64,000 nt of DNA from Pagrus major (Eukaryota; Chordata; Actinopteri; Spariformes; Sparidae): the NCBI RefSeq assembly GCF_040436345.1, contig NC_133219.1:22347458-22411457 (forward strand), read 5' to 3'. The notes beneath the pieces are model-generated. The model was given only the letters and a program-made list of their open reading frames with translations. It had not been told where the DNA came from and did no database searches. The translations under genes were made by a program, and so were the position numbers. Shown in pieces: positions 21,076 through 31,759 of the stretch. Positions within the stretch are counted from its first letter, which is position 1. Each line of letters begins with the position of its first letter.

Positions 21076-22865
21076 ATGGAAACGTCTTCAGGTCATTGTT
21101 TGAAGAAGTTCGTCAACGAGCGTCTGACGGCGGCTGCTGAGGAGATATTTGGAATGTTTGAAAAAACTTTATTAGTATACAAAGAGGAGATCATTCGTCA
21201 CCGCAGACTGTTGGGCGGACTGACGCCCGACATAAAACTTGAGAGGACAGGTTTGTAAAATTGTGTTTTTTAAGGCTGGTTGATGAAAACTGGGATCAGA
21301 AATGTCTTTATATTCTTATTCAAGTGATTGAACTTGGAATAGTAAGAACAAGGTCAGGACAGAAAGAAGACAACACGGCCTGACAAGTAATAATACTAAC
21401 TGGGTAACACACCGAGACAGATCTACTAGCTAACAAGCTAACTTACCTTCATTAGCCGTTCAAAACAAGATAATTCAGACCTTTAACAACGAAATCCGGG
21501 AAGATGATACGATAATGAGTTTGGTGTAACATGTTCTTTATTTGTTTTTCATAGTAGAGTATTTAGACCCTTTACCTCTAACAGCATACTGTGAAAATAC
21601 TCAATTACAAGCAACAGTCCTACAATCAAAACATTACTTACGTACAATCAGCAAAATGTATTAAGGTATTAAAAGTAAAAGTACTCATTGTGCAGTAAAA
21701 TGCTCCCCACTAGTGTTCATTATTGTATCTGACTAATATAACTGCTTTATTAATGTGTATGTTGTATTTAAATGTAGATGATTAACTGGTTTTTACTACT
21801 TTATATACTGTATTTTTGTTTTGCTTCATAATAATGTATTGCCTTTTAAAACGTGTCCAAACCTGGGCACTATTACTTAATAATAATTATTAATAATATT
21901 ATATACATTATCAGTGCCATAGCACATACAGGCCTTTAAAAGATACAGTCCAGATTGCGGAGTACAGGGCGAAGAAATAAAACATGTTTAAAATTTGCAA
22001 TCTCAGTAATCTTTTGCATTGTCACCATGATACTGGATAATATGTTGAGCCATTTTCTTGATGGATGCGATTGTCCTGGGTAATTTTCAGGGTCACTTCC
22101 GTAGCTGTGGATGCATGGAGACCCTAACACTAAAGAGTACTTTCTTTATTCTTCCCCTCAGCTCTCCCACAGCCGTCAGTCTGTAAGGAAGAGGTTCTTC
22201 TTGACCTGCAGCAGTGTGACTCGGAGAAGAGCGCCAGTCTGGACCAAGAAGACTCCAAGCCTCCACTGATTAAAGAGGAACTGGAGGAACTCTGCACCCA
22301 TCAGGAGGAACAGGAGACTGAAGCGTTAAAGTTGAGTCCTGCTTTTGATGGAAGTGACCACAGTGAAAATCTGACTCTACTTTTGGACCAAAGTTGGAGT
22401 GAAGCAGAGAGAGAACCTCAGACCAGCATTCCAGATGAGGGGATGCAATCTGACTCTGAAACAAAGGAAAAAAAGAGCTCTGTAGACACAGATCCAGAGA
22501 GGGACAACGACCAGCATGTTAGAACAGGCGGGACGCAGTGCGTGTGCACCATCTGCGGGAAAAGTTTCAAAATAAGGAAATACTTACAAATACATAGGAA
22601 AATTCACACAGGTGTGAAGCCTTTCAGCTGCAAGTACTGCGGGAAGGAGTTTGTTTGTGGCTCATCTTTCAAGAGGCATCTGCGAGTGCACACTGGGGAG
22701 AAGCCTTATGAATGTTCTCTGTGTGGGAAAAGATTTAGTGTCAGCACAACGTTGAGAGTCCACTACAGAATCCACACGGGTGAAAAGCCTTTTAAATGCA
22801 AAACCTGTGAAAGAGCGTTCACCACCAGCTCAAACCTGAAGCAGCACATGACTCTACATACTTAA
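21076..22865 (+). CDS. Zinc-finger gene F (N-terminal helical domain, four C2H2 fingers)
   Basis: Predicted join(21076..21250,22162..22865), 292 residues. Exon 1 encodes METSSGHCLKKFVNERL, TAAAEEIFGMF and HRRLLGG and ends GGACAG|GTTTGT. The frame is open upstream to 20857, but this ATG aligns with the family start. Exon 2 follows CCCCTCAG and reads ALPQPSVCKEEV; the junction residue is Ala because the exon starts CT instead of AG. The linker keeps IKEE but the second psi-K-x-E site is lost (ALKLSP). Four fingers, the first two joined by TGVKP. It is the most diverged cluster member with a standard plan and the shortest intact array. Predicted nuclear DNA-binding regulator. A polyadenylation signal follows 76 bp after the stop. 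Confidence 0.9.
21553..21830. mobile_element. Fish repeat fragment in intron of F
   Basis: TAGAGTATTTAGACCCTTTACC and TAAAAGTAAAAGTACTCATT are phrases of a common percomorph interspersed repeat. Boundaries are approximate. Confidence 0.45.
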
Positions 22866-22940
22866 ATTGGAAATAGTAGACACAAATGGTTTAGGCTGTT
22901 ATTACCTTTGTTTTTTAAACTGAATGATATCATGGGCTTG

Positions 22941-22946
22941 AATAAA
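22941..22946 (+). terminator. Polyadenylation signal of gene F
   Basis: AATAAA 76 bp after the stop codon; a second AATAAA lies near 23003. Confidence 0.55.
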
Positions 22947-23440
22947 AGTCATTCTGGAAAATCTGTTCAAAAATGTTTGTTAGATATTGTTATAGAGAGA
23001 TTAATAAACCTTGGGTGTCCTTAAAAATCTGTACCTGCAGTACAGCTTGAATTACTTTGACACACAAGCATTAAGTGTAGAATAAGATGACTTATTAAAG
23101 AGATGTGCTATTATTCTTATACAGAAAAAATGTAGTTTTATAAGGTGAAATAAAAATAAAAGTGTTAAGGATTGAGCAGTATTTTCAACTACATGTAACA
23201 ATTAAGTAAAAATGCATTTTGCGAGTGAGAAAGTTTGTATGTTGGTTTCAAGTCTGTGATAATACATAAATCAGCAGAAAATAAATCAACAACTGTATAT
23301 GATAATCAATGAAGTCACGAGCAAAATTGCAGAACAGCTTATCCATTGTGAGAACTTGTTGTGTGGAGGACATGATGTAATTAAGTGCTTAGAAAATTCT
23401 GGGTTTTGACAACAAGCAGGGAGTTTACATTCAACCAAAA
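22947..23440. other. Intergenic F-G, nothing recognised
   Basis: AT-rich sequence without a recognisable exon or repeat family. Confidence 0.35.
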
Positions 23441-24126
23441 AAAAAAGGGTCTTGCACATTGTGGTTATTAAGTTGGTTTGGTATTATTAGACTGGTTTAC
23501 ATTTGATACATTACATATGCTTTTAAGTAAACAAAATAATTAATCAATAAAGGCTCCAGCTCCAGCATTGTATTCTTGGCACTGTGGAGAAGACTTGTAA
23601 CACCATTTAGACCTTGATATAAAGTTTACTAAAAAGGTCCAATATGACAAATCCGTCTTTTTCCCTCGATTAAAGAAAACTGGCCATCTTTGTGGTTTTC
23701 TGAGGATTAAGCTGTGTGTTCAGGAGGATTCATGACCTCCTTATTGCTAACATCCTTTCTATGGCTCTGCTGTGGAGAGATGTTTAAGATAACAAAAACA
23801 TGGAGTTTTATACTTTTTGAGTTACACTTTGTTAAGATGGTTTGATTCTTAAGGTTGTTTGTTAATCAACTTTTTCTTTGTATATGTCTTTTCCTTTTAT
23901 TGGTTAAATACAGGCAGTTAATTATACTTAAAAGCAAGTTTTCTTTGTGATTATTTGTAATATTTGTGGAGGTAAATTTTCACACACATTCAGTATTTGT
24001 TGTCATCTTTTACTCCCTCATGTTGTCTTGTTGTTGACTTAAATCAACATGTTGCTGCCGCAGAGGAAACTTCAACAGAAAGCGACGCGTTCCCTTTAAA
24101 TCGGAGTAACATCATATTGAGTCCGG

Positions 24127-24138
24127 CGGAAGTAAGCG
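24127..24138 (+). promoter_or_regulatory. CGGAAGTAAGCG element of gene G
   Basis: Variant of the cluster 12-mer, 87 bp before the ATG; the ETS half is kept and the forkhead half is altered. GCGTCACTTAC follows. Confidence 0.5.
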
Positions 24139-24213
24139 TCACTTACAGTATCACGGAATCAACTGGGGTGTTGAAGTGAAATGATCTGAAGTATCTTAAG
24201 TTATTCCCTCAAC

Positions 24214-25770
24214 ATGTCTTCCGTGCAGTGTCTCAGGCAGTTTGTAAATGAGCGACTAACTGCTGCGACTGAGGAAATATTAGAAGTCTTTGAAAAAACA
24301 GTGAAAGTGTACGAGGAGGAGATCAACCGTCAGCGCAAATTACTCGATATCGTTTTGAAGCCGGAGATAAAACTACACAGGATAGGTTTGTAATAATACT
24401 CTGCTCTTTGCTAATTAATTACGTGGGGGATTACGTTAAATTATAATGTCCAGCATGTTGTTATTTGAGTAACTGTAGCAGACGTTAGCTAGTAAGCTCA
24501 GTTAGCCGTGCAGCTAGAGGTTAGCTGACACTGACCGGACTGGGAGCTCGGAGCACCGGAGGATTGTTGGTGTTTTTACTATTGGACCATCACCTCTGTA
24601 GGTAGCCTCTGATGTGGGTAGTGGCTACCTAGTTAGCATGCTAACTTCATTAGATACCCCTGTAACACAATACAAAGATGTCTTTGAAATAATGTCAAAA
24701 CTGTTACTGTCTTCACATTCTGTTGATAATTTTAGTCAATTTTTGAATGTTTTAAACAAAAAGTCCCACAGATTGTACTTTTGGGTAAAATGTTTAATGT
24801 GGGCCCTGTCATGGTGTTTTCCCACTGTGGTATGGCTATGTTTACATATTCAAAGGGTCTGAGAACTTTCTCCCAACACTAGATGTGTGTAGCTATGGAT
24901 TGGAGCTGCTTTAAATGAACCACTAACAGTGCTTCTCCTGTCTTCCCTTCAGAGATATCACAGTCTGTCTGTGATGACAAGGTTCTCGATGGCCAGCAGC
25001 TCTGTGTTCAGGAGAGGAACTCCAGTCTGGACCAAGAGGACCCAGAGCCTCCACAGATTAAAGAGGAACAAGAGGAGCAGCTTGTACTGAAGCAGGAGAG
25101 CTATTTGTTTAGGCCTACTTGTGATCGCAGTGAAGATCAGACTCTACTCTTGGATCCACTGCCACTGACCAACATCTCAGTTAAAGCAATCAAATCTGAA
25201 TCTGACACAGTGGGCTCAGGTCTATCAGAACCCAACTGTGACCACCACCTTTCTCACAACTCTCACAGAGCGACGAGCCAAGACCCTGAAAGAGGAAACC
25301 AAGAGAATGCAAGTAGTGATCAGAAAACGGAGAACAAACTTTTCAAATGTGTCTTTTGCCCTGAGGAGTTTAATGATTTTTGTATGTTAAAAATTCACAG
25401 AAAGACCCACATTGATGACAAGCCTTTCAAATGTGACACTTGTGGGAAAGAATTTGCAAGGAAGATACAGTTGAAGACGCACATGATGATTCACACCGGG
25501 TTAAAGCCCTTCAATTGTGGAGTTTGTGGAAAGGAATTCTACTGGAAGTCAAACTGTGTCAGTCACATGAAAACTCACACAGGTGAGAAGCCCCACTCTT
25601 GCATCATCTGCGGGAAAAAGTTCCACCGCGGCACAGATCTGAGGAGGCACAGCCGAACTCACACACGGGAGAAGCTGGTTATTTGTTTCCACTGTGGGAA
25701 GGGGTTTTCTGACAGTTTAGCTTTCAACAATCATGTCCAACTGCACGCAGGGGAGATACTACAACTGTAG
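24214..25770 (+). CDS. Zinc-finger gene G (N-terminal helical domain, C2H2 array truncated by frameshift)
   Basis: Predicted join(24214..24385,24953..25770), 329 residues. Exon 1 (MSSVQCLRQFVNERL, EEEINRQRKLLD) predicts the same protein as exon 1 of H. The junction AGGATAG|GTTTGT to CCTTCAG|AGATATC gives EISQSVCDDKVLDG. The linker keeps IKEE and LKQE but lacks the ELC-SQEGE stretch. Five fingers remain in frame; the fourth-to-fifth linker is degenerate (HTREKLVICFHC). After GCAGGGGAGAT a 2-bp deletion relative to H shifts the frame and causes TAG at 25768-25770, removing two fingers. Either a shortened functional protein or an early pseudogene. Confidence 0.85.
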
Positions 25771-25936
25771 TTGGTGTGGTAAAACATTTGCCAAAAGCTC
25801 GACTTTGAAAAAACACAACAGAGTTCATACAGTGGATCTGTATAAATGCAACATTTGTGGGATTAGTTTTGCTCTAATCACATCAATGAGTTTACACAAG
25901 AAGAGGATCCATGTACAGGAGAAACAACAGAGCTGA
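25758..25936 (+). pseudogene. Frameshifted last two fingers of gene G
   Basis: In the frame two bases away the sequence still encodes YNCSWCGKTFAKSSTLKKH and YKCNICGISFALITSM... with both histidine pairs, ending at TGA 25934-25936. These match fingers 6 and 7 of H. Confidence 0.85.
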
Positions 25937-25944
25937 CATTTCTG

Positions 25945-25950
25945 AATAAA
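25945..25950 (+). terminator. Polyadenylation signal of gene G
   Basis: AATAAA nine bases after the ancestral stop. Confidence 0.5.
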
Positions 25951-26351
25951 GGAGTTCAAAACTTGCACAAAGTATGATTAAACTGTCAGTATTCAACTCA
26001 AACTTTTGCCATATCAGACTGGGGAGCAGAAAAGATTTTATGTCTGACCCAGTAATATTCAGGATTTGTAGGTAAAACCGAACTGGGGGCTTGTTCAGAC
26101 AGGAGATGGACATATAAAATTGAGAGAAGCTGTGGGAAAGACGGGAGGATGGGGGGATACAGCAGCCACAACAGTAATAACGTGTTTACTAATTGAGATA
26201 TGAATATTTATACAACTTTAAGTATAATAATAATGGTCATGATAGTAGGACTCAAGCAGGACCGCAGCGTAATCTTGTTTTATTTGTCTCTTTACTTTGT
26301 ATCATTATAAACTGAATACCTTGAGTATTGATTTCATCGTTAGATATACTG

Positions 26352-26485
26352 TAACAAGTTGAAGATGGCATCTTGGGCTCTGACCTTTGGTCGTACATTT
26401 CTCACTATTATACCGGCTAAAAAAGTAATCAGTTCATCAAAAAAATTAATTGATTAATTATTGACGATGATCATTAGTTGCCACC
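26352..26485. mobile_element. AGAGCTGCAA-type MITE, right-end fragment
   Basis: AAGATGGCATCTTGGGCTCTG followed by CACTATTATACCGGCTAAAA and AATTAATTGATTAATTATTG, ending ATCATTAGTTGCCA. A paralogous fragment lies after gene H at 30685-30785, inherited with the duplicated block. Confidence 0.6.
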
Positions 26486-27660
26486 CAAGAAACAAGCGCA
26501 TCCACTGAGATGACAAAACAGACTGACTGGTATTGCCCGCTCAATATTAGACATGATATCTAACGAGTAACCGTTGATGTTCATTCTTTAACTGTATTCA
26601 TCAGTTTTGAGGGGTGTTTGGGTCTACAGCATGCAGCTTTGAGGAGCATGAGACAGACGTTGTGAACCTTTTCTTACCTACACTGACTTCTACAGTCTGT
26701 TGCCTTTTGTTGCCTTTATGTTCTACTGTTGGATTACGCGTTGGATTCCCAGCAGGATCAGATTACGTTTCATTTCCAGATGTACTTCTATCATCTGGAT
26801 CTCATGTGTGAGTGTTATGTCCTCTAATCAGTCTTTGCTTTGGGGGAATTCCCAGCAATATAGAAATGTGTTAACCATCGCTGTTTGTATGTTTCTCGGA
26901 GGACATGACATGATGTGCTGCAGTCTTGTGTTTTAAATTAATATTTATTTAAGTGTTTCTACAATTAAAAGGTTCTCACACATTGCTGTTATTTATGAAG
27001 TTGACTTGGTATTATTTGACTTGTTTACATTTGACTGCTTTTAAGTAAACTAACTAATCAATAAAGGATCCAGCTCCAACGTTTCTCCCCTGGCATTTTA
27101 TTCCTTGCACTGTGGAAATGGCTTTGAGTTAGACCTTCATATAAAGTTTGATTAAACAGTTCATTGAAAAGGTCAAATTTGACCACCCATCTTTATCCAG
27201 TAGTTTAAAAAAAACCTGGACATCTTTGTGGTTTTCTGAGGATTAAGCTGTGTGTTCAGGGGGATTTATGACCTCCTTATTGCTAACATCCTTTCTATGG
27301 CTCTGCTGTGGAGAGATATTTAAGATAACAAAATTATGGAGTTTTATACTTTTTGAGTTACACTTTCTTAAGATGGTTTGATTCTTAAGGTTGTTTGTTA
27401 ATCAACTTTTTCTTTGAATATTTATTTTCCTTTTATTGGTTGAATACAGGCAGTTAATTATACTTAAGAGCAAGTTTTCTTTGTGATTATTTGTAATATT
27501 TGTGGAGGTAAATTTCCACGCACATTCAGTATTTGTTGTCATCTTTTAAACCCTCATGTTGTCTTGTTGTTGACTAAAATCAACATGTTGCTGCCACAGA
27601 GGAAACTTCCAGAAAGCGACGCGTTCCCTTTAAATCGGAGTAACATCATATTGAGTCCGG

Positions 27661-27672
27661 CGGAAGTAAAGC
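27661..27672 (+). promoter_or_regulatory. CGGAAGTAAAGC element of gene H
   Basis: Variant of the cluster 12-mer 88 bp before the ATG. Confidence 0.5.
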
Positions 27673-27748
27673 GTCACTTACAGTATCACGGAATCAACTG
27701 AGGTGTTGAAGTGAAATGATCTGAAGTATCTTAAGTTATTCCCTCAAC

Positions 27749-30487
27749 ATGTCTTCCGTGCAGTGTCTCAGGCAGTTTGTAAATGAGCGACTAACTGCTG
27801 CGACTGAGGAAATATTAGAAGTGTTTGAAAAAACAGTGAAAGTGTACGAGGAGGAGATCAACCGTCAGCGCAAATTACTCGATATCGTTTTGAAGCCGGA
27901 GATAAAACTACACAGGATAGGTTTGTAATAATACTCTGCTAATTAATAACATGGGGGATTACGTGAAATTACAATGTTCAGCTTTTTGTTATTTGAAGCT
28001 ACCGTGTAAAGTGCATAAGCTAATGCTCACTGTTGTAGGGGCAGCATATCACCAGAGCAACTGGTAACTGCTGACGTTAGCTAGTAAGCTCAGTTAGCCG
28101 TGCAGCTAGAGGTTGTATTGTGGTCATCCCAACCAAAATCCAGAACTTTTCCCAGTCCATGTCATGGATTTTCAAGAAAGAATCATGTTGAAACTGCTAT
28201 TAAATTAATGGGACCTTGTAAAATCCAGTAGCTGTGCTCAGTACTATTTAAGTCATTTTTAATTTTTACCTGAATGAAGAATGTCATTTTCAAAAATTCA
28301 TATCTCCACTAGTTTGTTACTGTCTTGCAACCAAATGTTGGTTCTGTGTATTATTAATGTAGTGCTGTCACATCTAGTTATTTGTTCCTGCATAAAAATT
28401 TGAGGGCCATAGATCTAGTTAGATATAGCTTCAGAGCTGAAAAACCCACTTTTCAGGTTATTTTGACTGTAGATTTTCCCAAGAAGGATTATTTTAATTT
28501 CCTTGAAACATTTGTATGTGAAAGTGTTGACATTAATTGTATGTATATATATAAAAAAAATGTCAGGAATGCTATATTACCCCTTCATCTTTTATGTTTG
28601 TTTTAAATTAGCTGTTTTTTCCCAATCCTTCATTGGCTGCAATGTTACATTCAGTGGTCTTATTTCATCAGTAGATATTTGTACTTGTTGACGTCAAGTT
28701 TTTCTATCTGTCTGATACCTATTGAGCCTGTTTGTCATTGGGTTCTGGAACGTTGCAAAACTTGGTTGCCTAAAAGTGAAAACTAGTGGAGATACGATTT
28801 TTTGAAAATGACAGATTCTTCGTTCCGGTTTTAAAAAAAAGAAAAAAAAAAGCCTTCCTGTTACTTTATTGATTTCTATAACAGTTCAGCAACAACTATA
28901 TAAATGAACGAATGTTGTCAAGTTTCCTTAGAGTCTCTTGGATGTTCAGGACAAATTTCAGTCCAATCCAATGAAAAATTGTGATTGGTGAAACTTTGAA
29001 TACACATACAAGAAATCACTAAAATGCTGAAATCTAGCAGATGGCCAAACTTAAAAAAATCAAAACTTAGTATCTGGAGTACAGCTACAGGATTTTTCAA
29101 GGTCCCATGAACTTAATAAAAGTTTTCACATTTATTCTATCCAGAAAATCCATGTCATGAAGTGGGAAGCCCGAGGTAAGTTGGCAAGGAATTACCCATT
29201 AGCTGACATTGCCGAGAGTGGTAGCTCGGAGCAGCGGAGGATTATTGGTGTTTTACTATTGGACGATCGCCTTATTAGATAGCCTATTTCAAAACTGTTA
29301 CTGGCTTCATATTCTGTTGATGATTTGGATAATTTTTGAATGCTTCAAACAAGAAAACTTACAAATTGAACCTGTAAGTGAAATGTTTAATGTGGGCCCT
29401 GTCATGGTGTTTTCACACTGTGGTATGGCTATGTTTACATATTCAAAGGATCTGAGAACTAAGAGTGCTTCTCCTGTCCTTCCCTTCAGAGATATCACAG
29501 TCTGTCTGTGATGACAAGGTTCTCGATGGCCAGCAGCTCTGTGTTCAGGAGAGGAACTCCAGTCTGGACCAAGAGGACCCAGAGCCTCCACAGATTAAAG
29601 AGGAACAGGAGGAGCAGCTTGTACTGAAGCAGGAGAGTGATTTGTTCAAGTTTAGGCCCACTTGTGAGGGAAGTGATTGCAGTGAAGATCAGACTCTACT
29701 TTTGGATCCAATGCCACTGACCATCATCTCAGTTGAAGCTATAAAATCTGAATCTGACACAGTGGGCTACGGTCTATCAGAACCCAACTGTGACCACCAC
29801 CTTTCTCACAACTCTCACAGAGCGACGAGCCAAGACCCTGAAAGAGGAAACCAAGAGAATGCAAGTAGTGATCAGAAAACAGAGAACAAACGTTTCAAAT
29901 GTGTCTTTTGCCCTGAGGAGTTTAATGATAATTTGATGTTAAGAAATCACAAAAAGACCCACATCAATGAAAAGCGTTTCAAATGTGACACTTGTGGGGA
30001 AGAATTCGCCCGAAAGATACGTTTGAAGACGCACATGATGAGTCACACCGGGTTAAAGCCCTTCAATTGCGGAGTTTGTGGAAAGGAATTCTGCTGGAAG
30101 TCAAGCTACATCAGTCACATGAAAATTCACACAGGTGAGAAGCCCCACTCTTGCATCACCTGCGGGAAAAAGTTCTACCGCGGCACAGATCTGAGGAGGC
30201 ACAGCCGAACTCACACAGGAGAGAAGCCGTACAGCTGCGTCCACTGTGGGAAGGGGTTTTCTCGCTTTTCAACTCTCACCATTCACGTCCGAGTGCACAC
30301 AGGGGAGAAACCTTATAAGTGCAGTTGGTGTGGGAGAACGTTTGCAGCCAACGCAAGTTTGAAAATACACACCAAAGTCCACACAGGGGAGCCGTTTGAA
30401 TGCAACCTTTGTGGGAAGAATTTTGCTCAGCACAGAAAATTGAAATTACACAAGATGATCCATACATGGGCGAAACAACAGCGCTGA
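27749..30487 (+). CDS. Zinc-finger gene H (N-terminal helical domain, seven C2H2 fingers)
   Basis: Predicted join(27749..27920,29490..30487), 389 residues. Exon 1 protein is the same as in G; donor ATAG|GTTTGT, acceptor CCTTCAG, phase-1 Glu, EISQSVCDDKVLDG. The linker has IKEE and LKQE. Seven complete C2H2 fingers; the last linker is shortened (HTGEPFEC, missing Lys). Compared with G, finger 4 is conserved at its contact positions (RGTDLRRH) while finger 5 differs at nearly every helix position (RFSTLTIH against DSLAFNNH). The intron is 1569 bp, against 567 bp in G, because of a foldback insertion. This is the intact member of the G/H pair. Predicted nuclear DNA-binding regulator. Confidence 0.93.
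28115..29198. mobile_element. 1.08-kb foldback/long-TIR insertion in the intron of H
   Basis: G reads CTAGAGGTTAGCTGACACTG without interruption. H has CTAGAGGTT, then 1084 bp, then TTAGCTGACATTG. The two ends are inverted copies: GTCCATGTCATGGATTTTC and AATGGGACCTTGTAAAATCC on the left match GAAAATCCATGTCATGAAG and GGATTTTTCAAGGTCCCATG on the right, inverted. Further inside, ATCTCCACTAGTTTG (about 28303) pairs with AAACTAGTGGAGATACG (about 28780). No coding frame. The repeated TT at the ends may be a target duplication or microhomology. Family unknown to me. Confidence 0.75.
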
Positions 30488-30684
30488 AATTTCTTTTTGG
30501 AAATGTTAAGAAAAAAAACAAAACTTAAGTAAGATTACAGTATTGGGATTCACCTCGAACTGCCATATTGGACATGTTGCAGAAAGTTTCTTTAATATAT
30601 AATTTTCTGTTTTATTTCTATCTTTTACTTTACTTTGTATCATTATGAATTTAATACCTTGAGTAATTAACTCATTGTTAGATA

Positions 30685-30785
30685 TAACAAGTTGAAGACG
30701 TCATCTTGGGTTCTGACCTTTCGTTGAACATTTTTCACTATTTAATTGGCTAAAAGAGTAATCAGTGCATCAAAACTCTAATCTC
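30685..30785. mobile_element. AGAGCTGCAA-type MITE fragment after gene H
   Basis: AAGACGTCATCTTGGGTTCTG and CACTATTTAATTGGCTAAAAG; orthologous in position to 26352-26485. Confidence 0.55.
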
Positions 30786-30885
30786 TAGTTTGATTTATTT
30801 TCTACTGTTGCATTGCTTGTTAAATTCAACATGTTAGTACATTTTCCCCTGACAGGATCAGATTACTTTTGTGTGATTGTCCAGA

Positions 30886-30939
<54 letters not shown>
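30886..30939 (+). repeat. (ATT)n microsatellite
   Basis: About 18 uninterrupted ATT units. Confidence 0.95.
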
Positions 30940-31030
30940 CTCACATTAAACATGCTGCTCAGTCTGTCCATTGCTGGATGTCATGCGTGAGGGTTTTATG
31001 TATACTAATCAATCTTTGCTCAAACGTCCC

Positions 31031-31555
31031 CAAAACATCACACTGCAGTTCATATCAAGATTACGTCATGTACAGTTATCCAATCCTACATCGAAACTGG
31101 AGTAGACTGTAGCCAGTTTCTTGATTTTAATTTTCCGATGTCCCTGATGCAGCTTACTGGATGTACCTGTCAGACTTCATTAGGGCTTGAAATCTTATCT
31201 CCAAACAAGCTTGTTTGTAATCTGTATGGTTTTGTGATCAAACTTGAATCCAATAAATTACATAATTCGTCATCTCAATTAATGTTGAACTAGTTTTTTT
31301 TTCTGTTCACATGGAAAGATTGTTTAGGGAAGTACTTTGTATTTTAACTTGTTGAATGCTGTATTTGTTTGCAGTGCAGGATCAACAAGACTAATGAATA
31401 CATTTTGAGAAATATCATCGAAACTGTAATTTGTTCATTGTGTATTACTTTTAGGTTCATTATTCTTAAGTTTTTTTTAAGCTGTTTTTTGTATTTCTTC
31501 ATGTTTTGTAGACACATTAGAAAGAGGGTAAATTATGAGTCCACATTCCAGATCA
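31031..31555. other. Intergenic H-I, nothing recognised
   Basis: No exon or repeat family recognised. Confidence 0.3.
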
Positions 31556-31660
31556 CTGGGTGGCGGTAATGAGCCCGGAAGCTGTTAGGCAAACACCAAT
31601 AAAATCAGAAGAAGAAGAACAAGAAGCCGAACAAGACGAAGAAGAAGAAGTAGAAGAAGA
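31556..31660 (+). promoter_or_regulatory. GGTGGCGGTAATG ... (GAA)n element before gene I
   Basis: Relative of the element before gene B: GGTGGCGGTAATGAGCCCGG, then CAAACACCAATAAAATC and interrupted GAAGAAG tracts. It lies directly upstream of the 12-mer of gene I. Confidence 0.4.
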
Positions 31661-31670
31661 ACTTTTCATG

Positions 31671-31682
31671 CGGAAGTAAACA
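31671..31682 (+). promoter_or_regulatory. CGGAAGTAAACA element of gene I
   Basis: Exact cluster 12-mer, 89 bp before the ATG. Confidence 0.55.
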
Positions 31683-31759
31683 GAACTGGCAAGTCCAGTT
31701 TTCGCAAATACTTTGATAAAAGTTTTTGCAGGAAGAAGTATCTCACTCAAAGTTCAACA

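Larger units (their letters stand above)
23441..26850 (+). repeat. Segmental duplication copy 1 (gene G block)
   Basis: The block from about 23441 (ACATTTGATAC...AATCAATAAAGGCTCCAGCT) through gene G to about 26850 (TCTAATCAGTCTTTGCTT) matches 26971-31030 in order and orientation, including promoter, both exons and 3' flank. Confidence 0.8.
26971..31030 (+). repeat. Segmental duplication copy 2 (gene H block)
   Basis: Counterpart of 23441-26850. It is about 0.6 kb longer overall, mostly because of the 1.08-kb insertion in the H intron. Confidence 0.8.
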
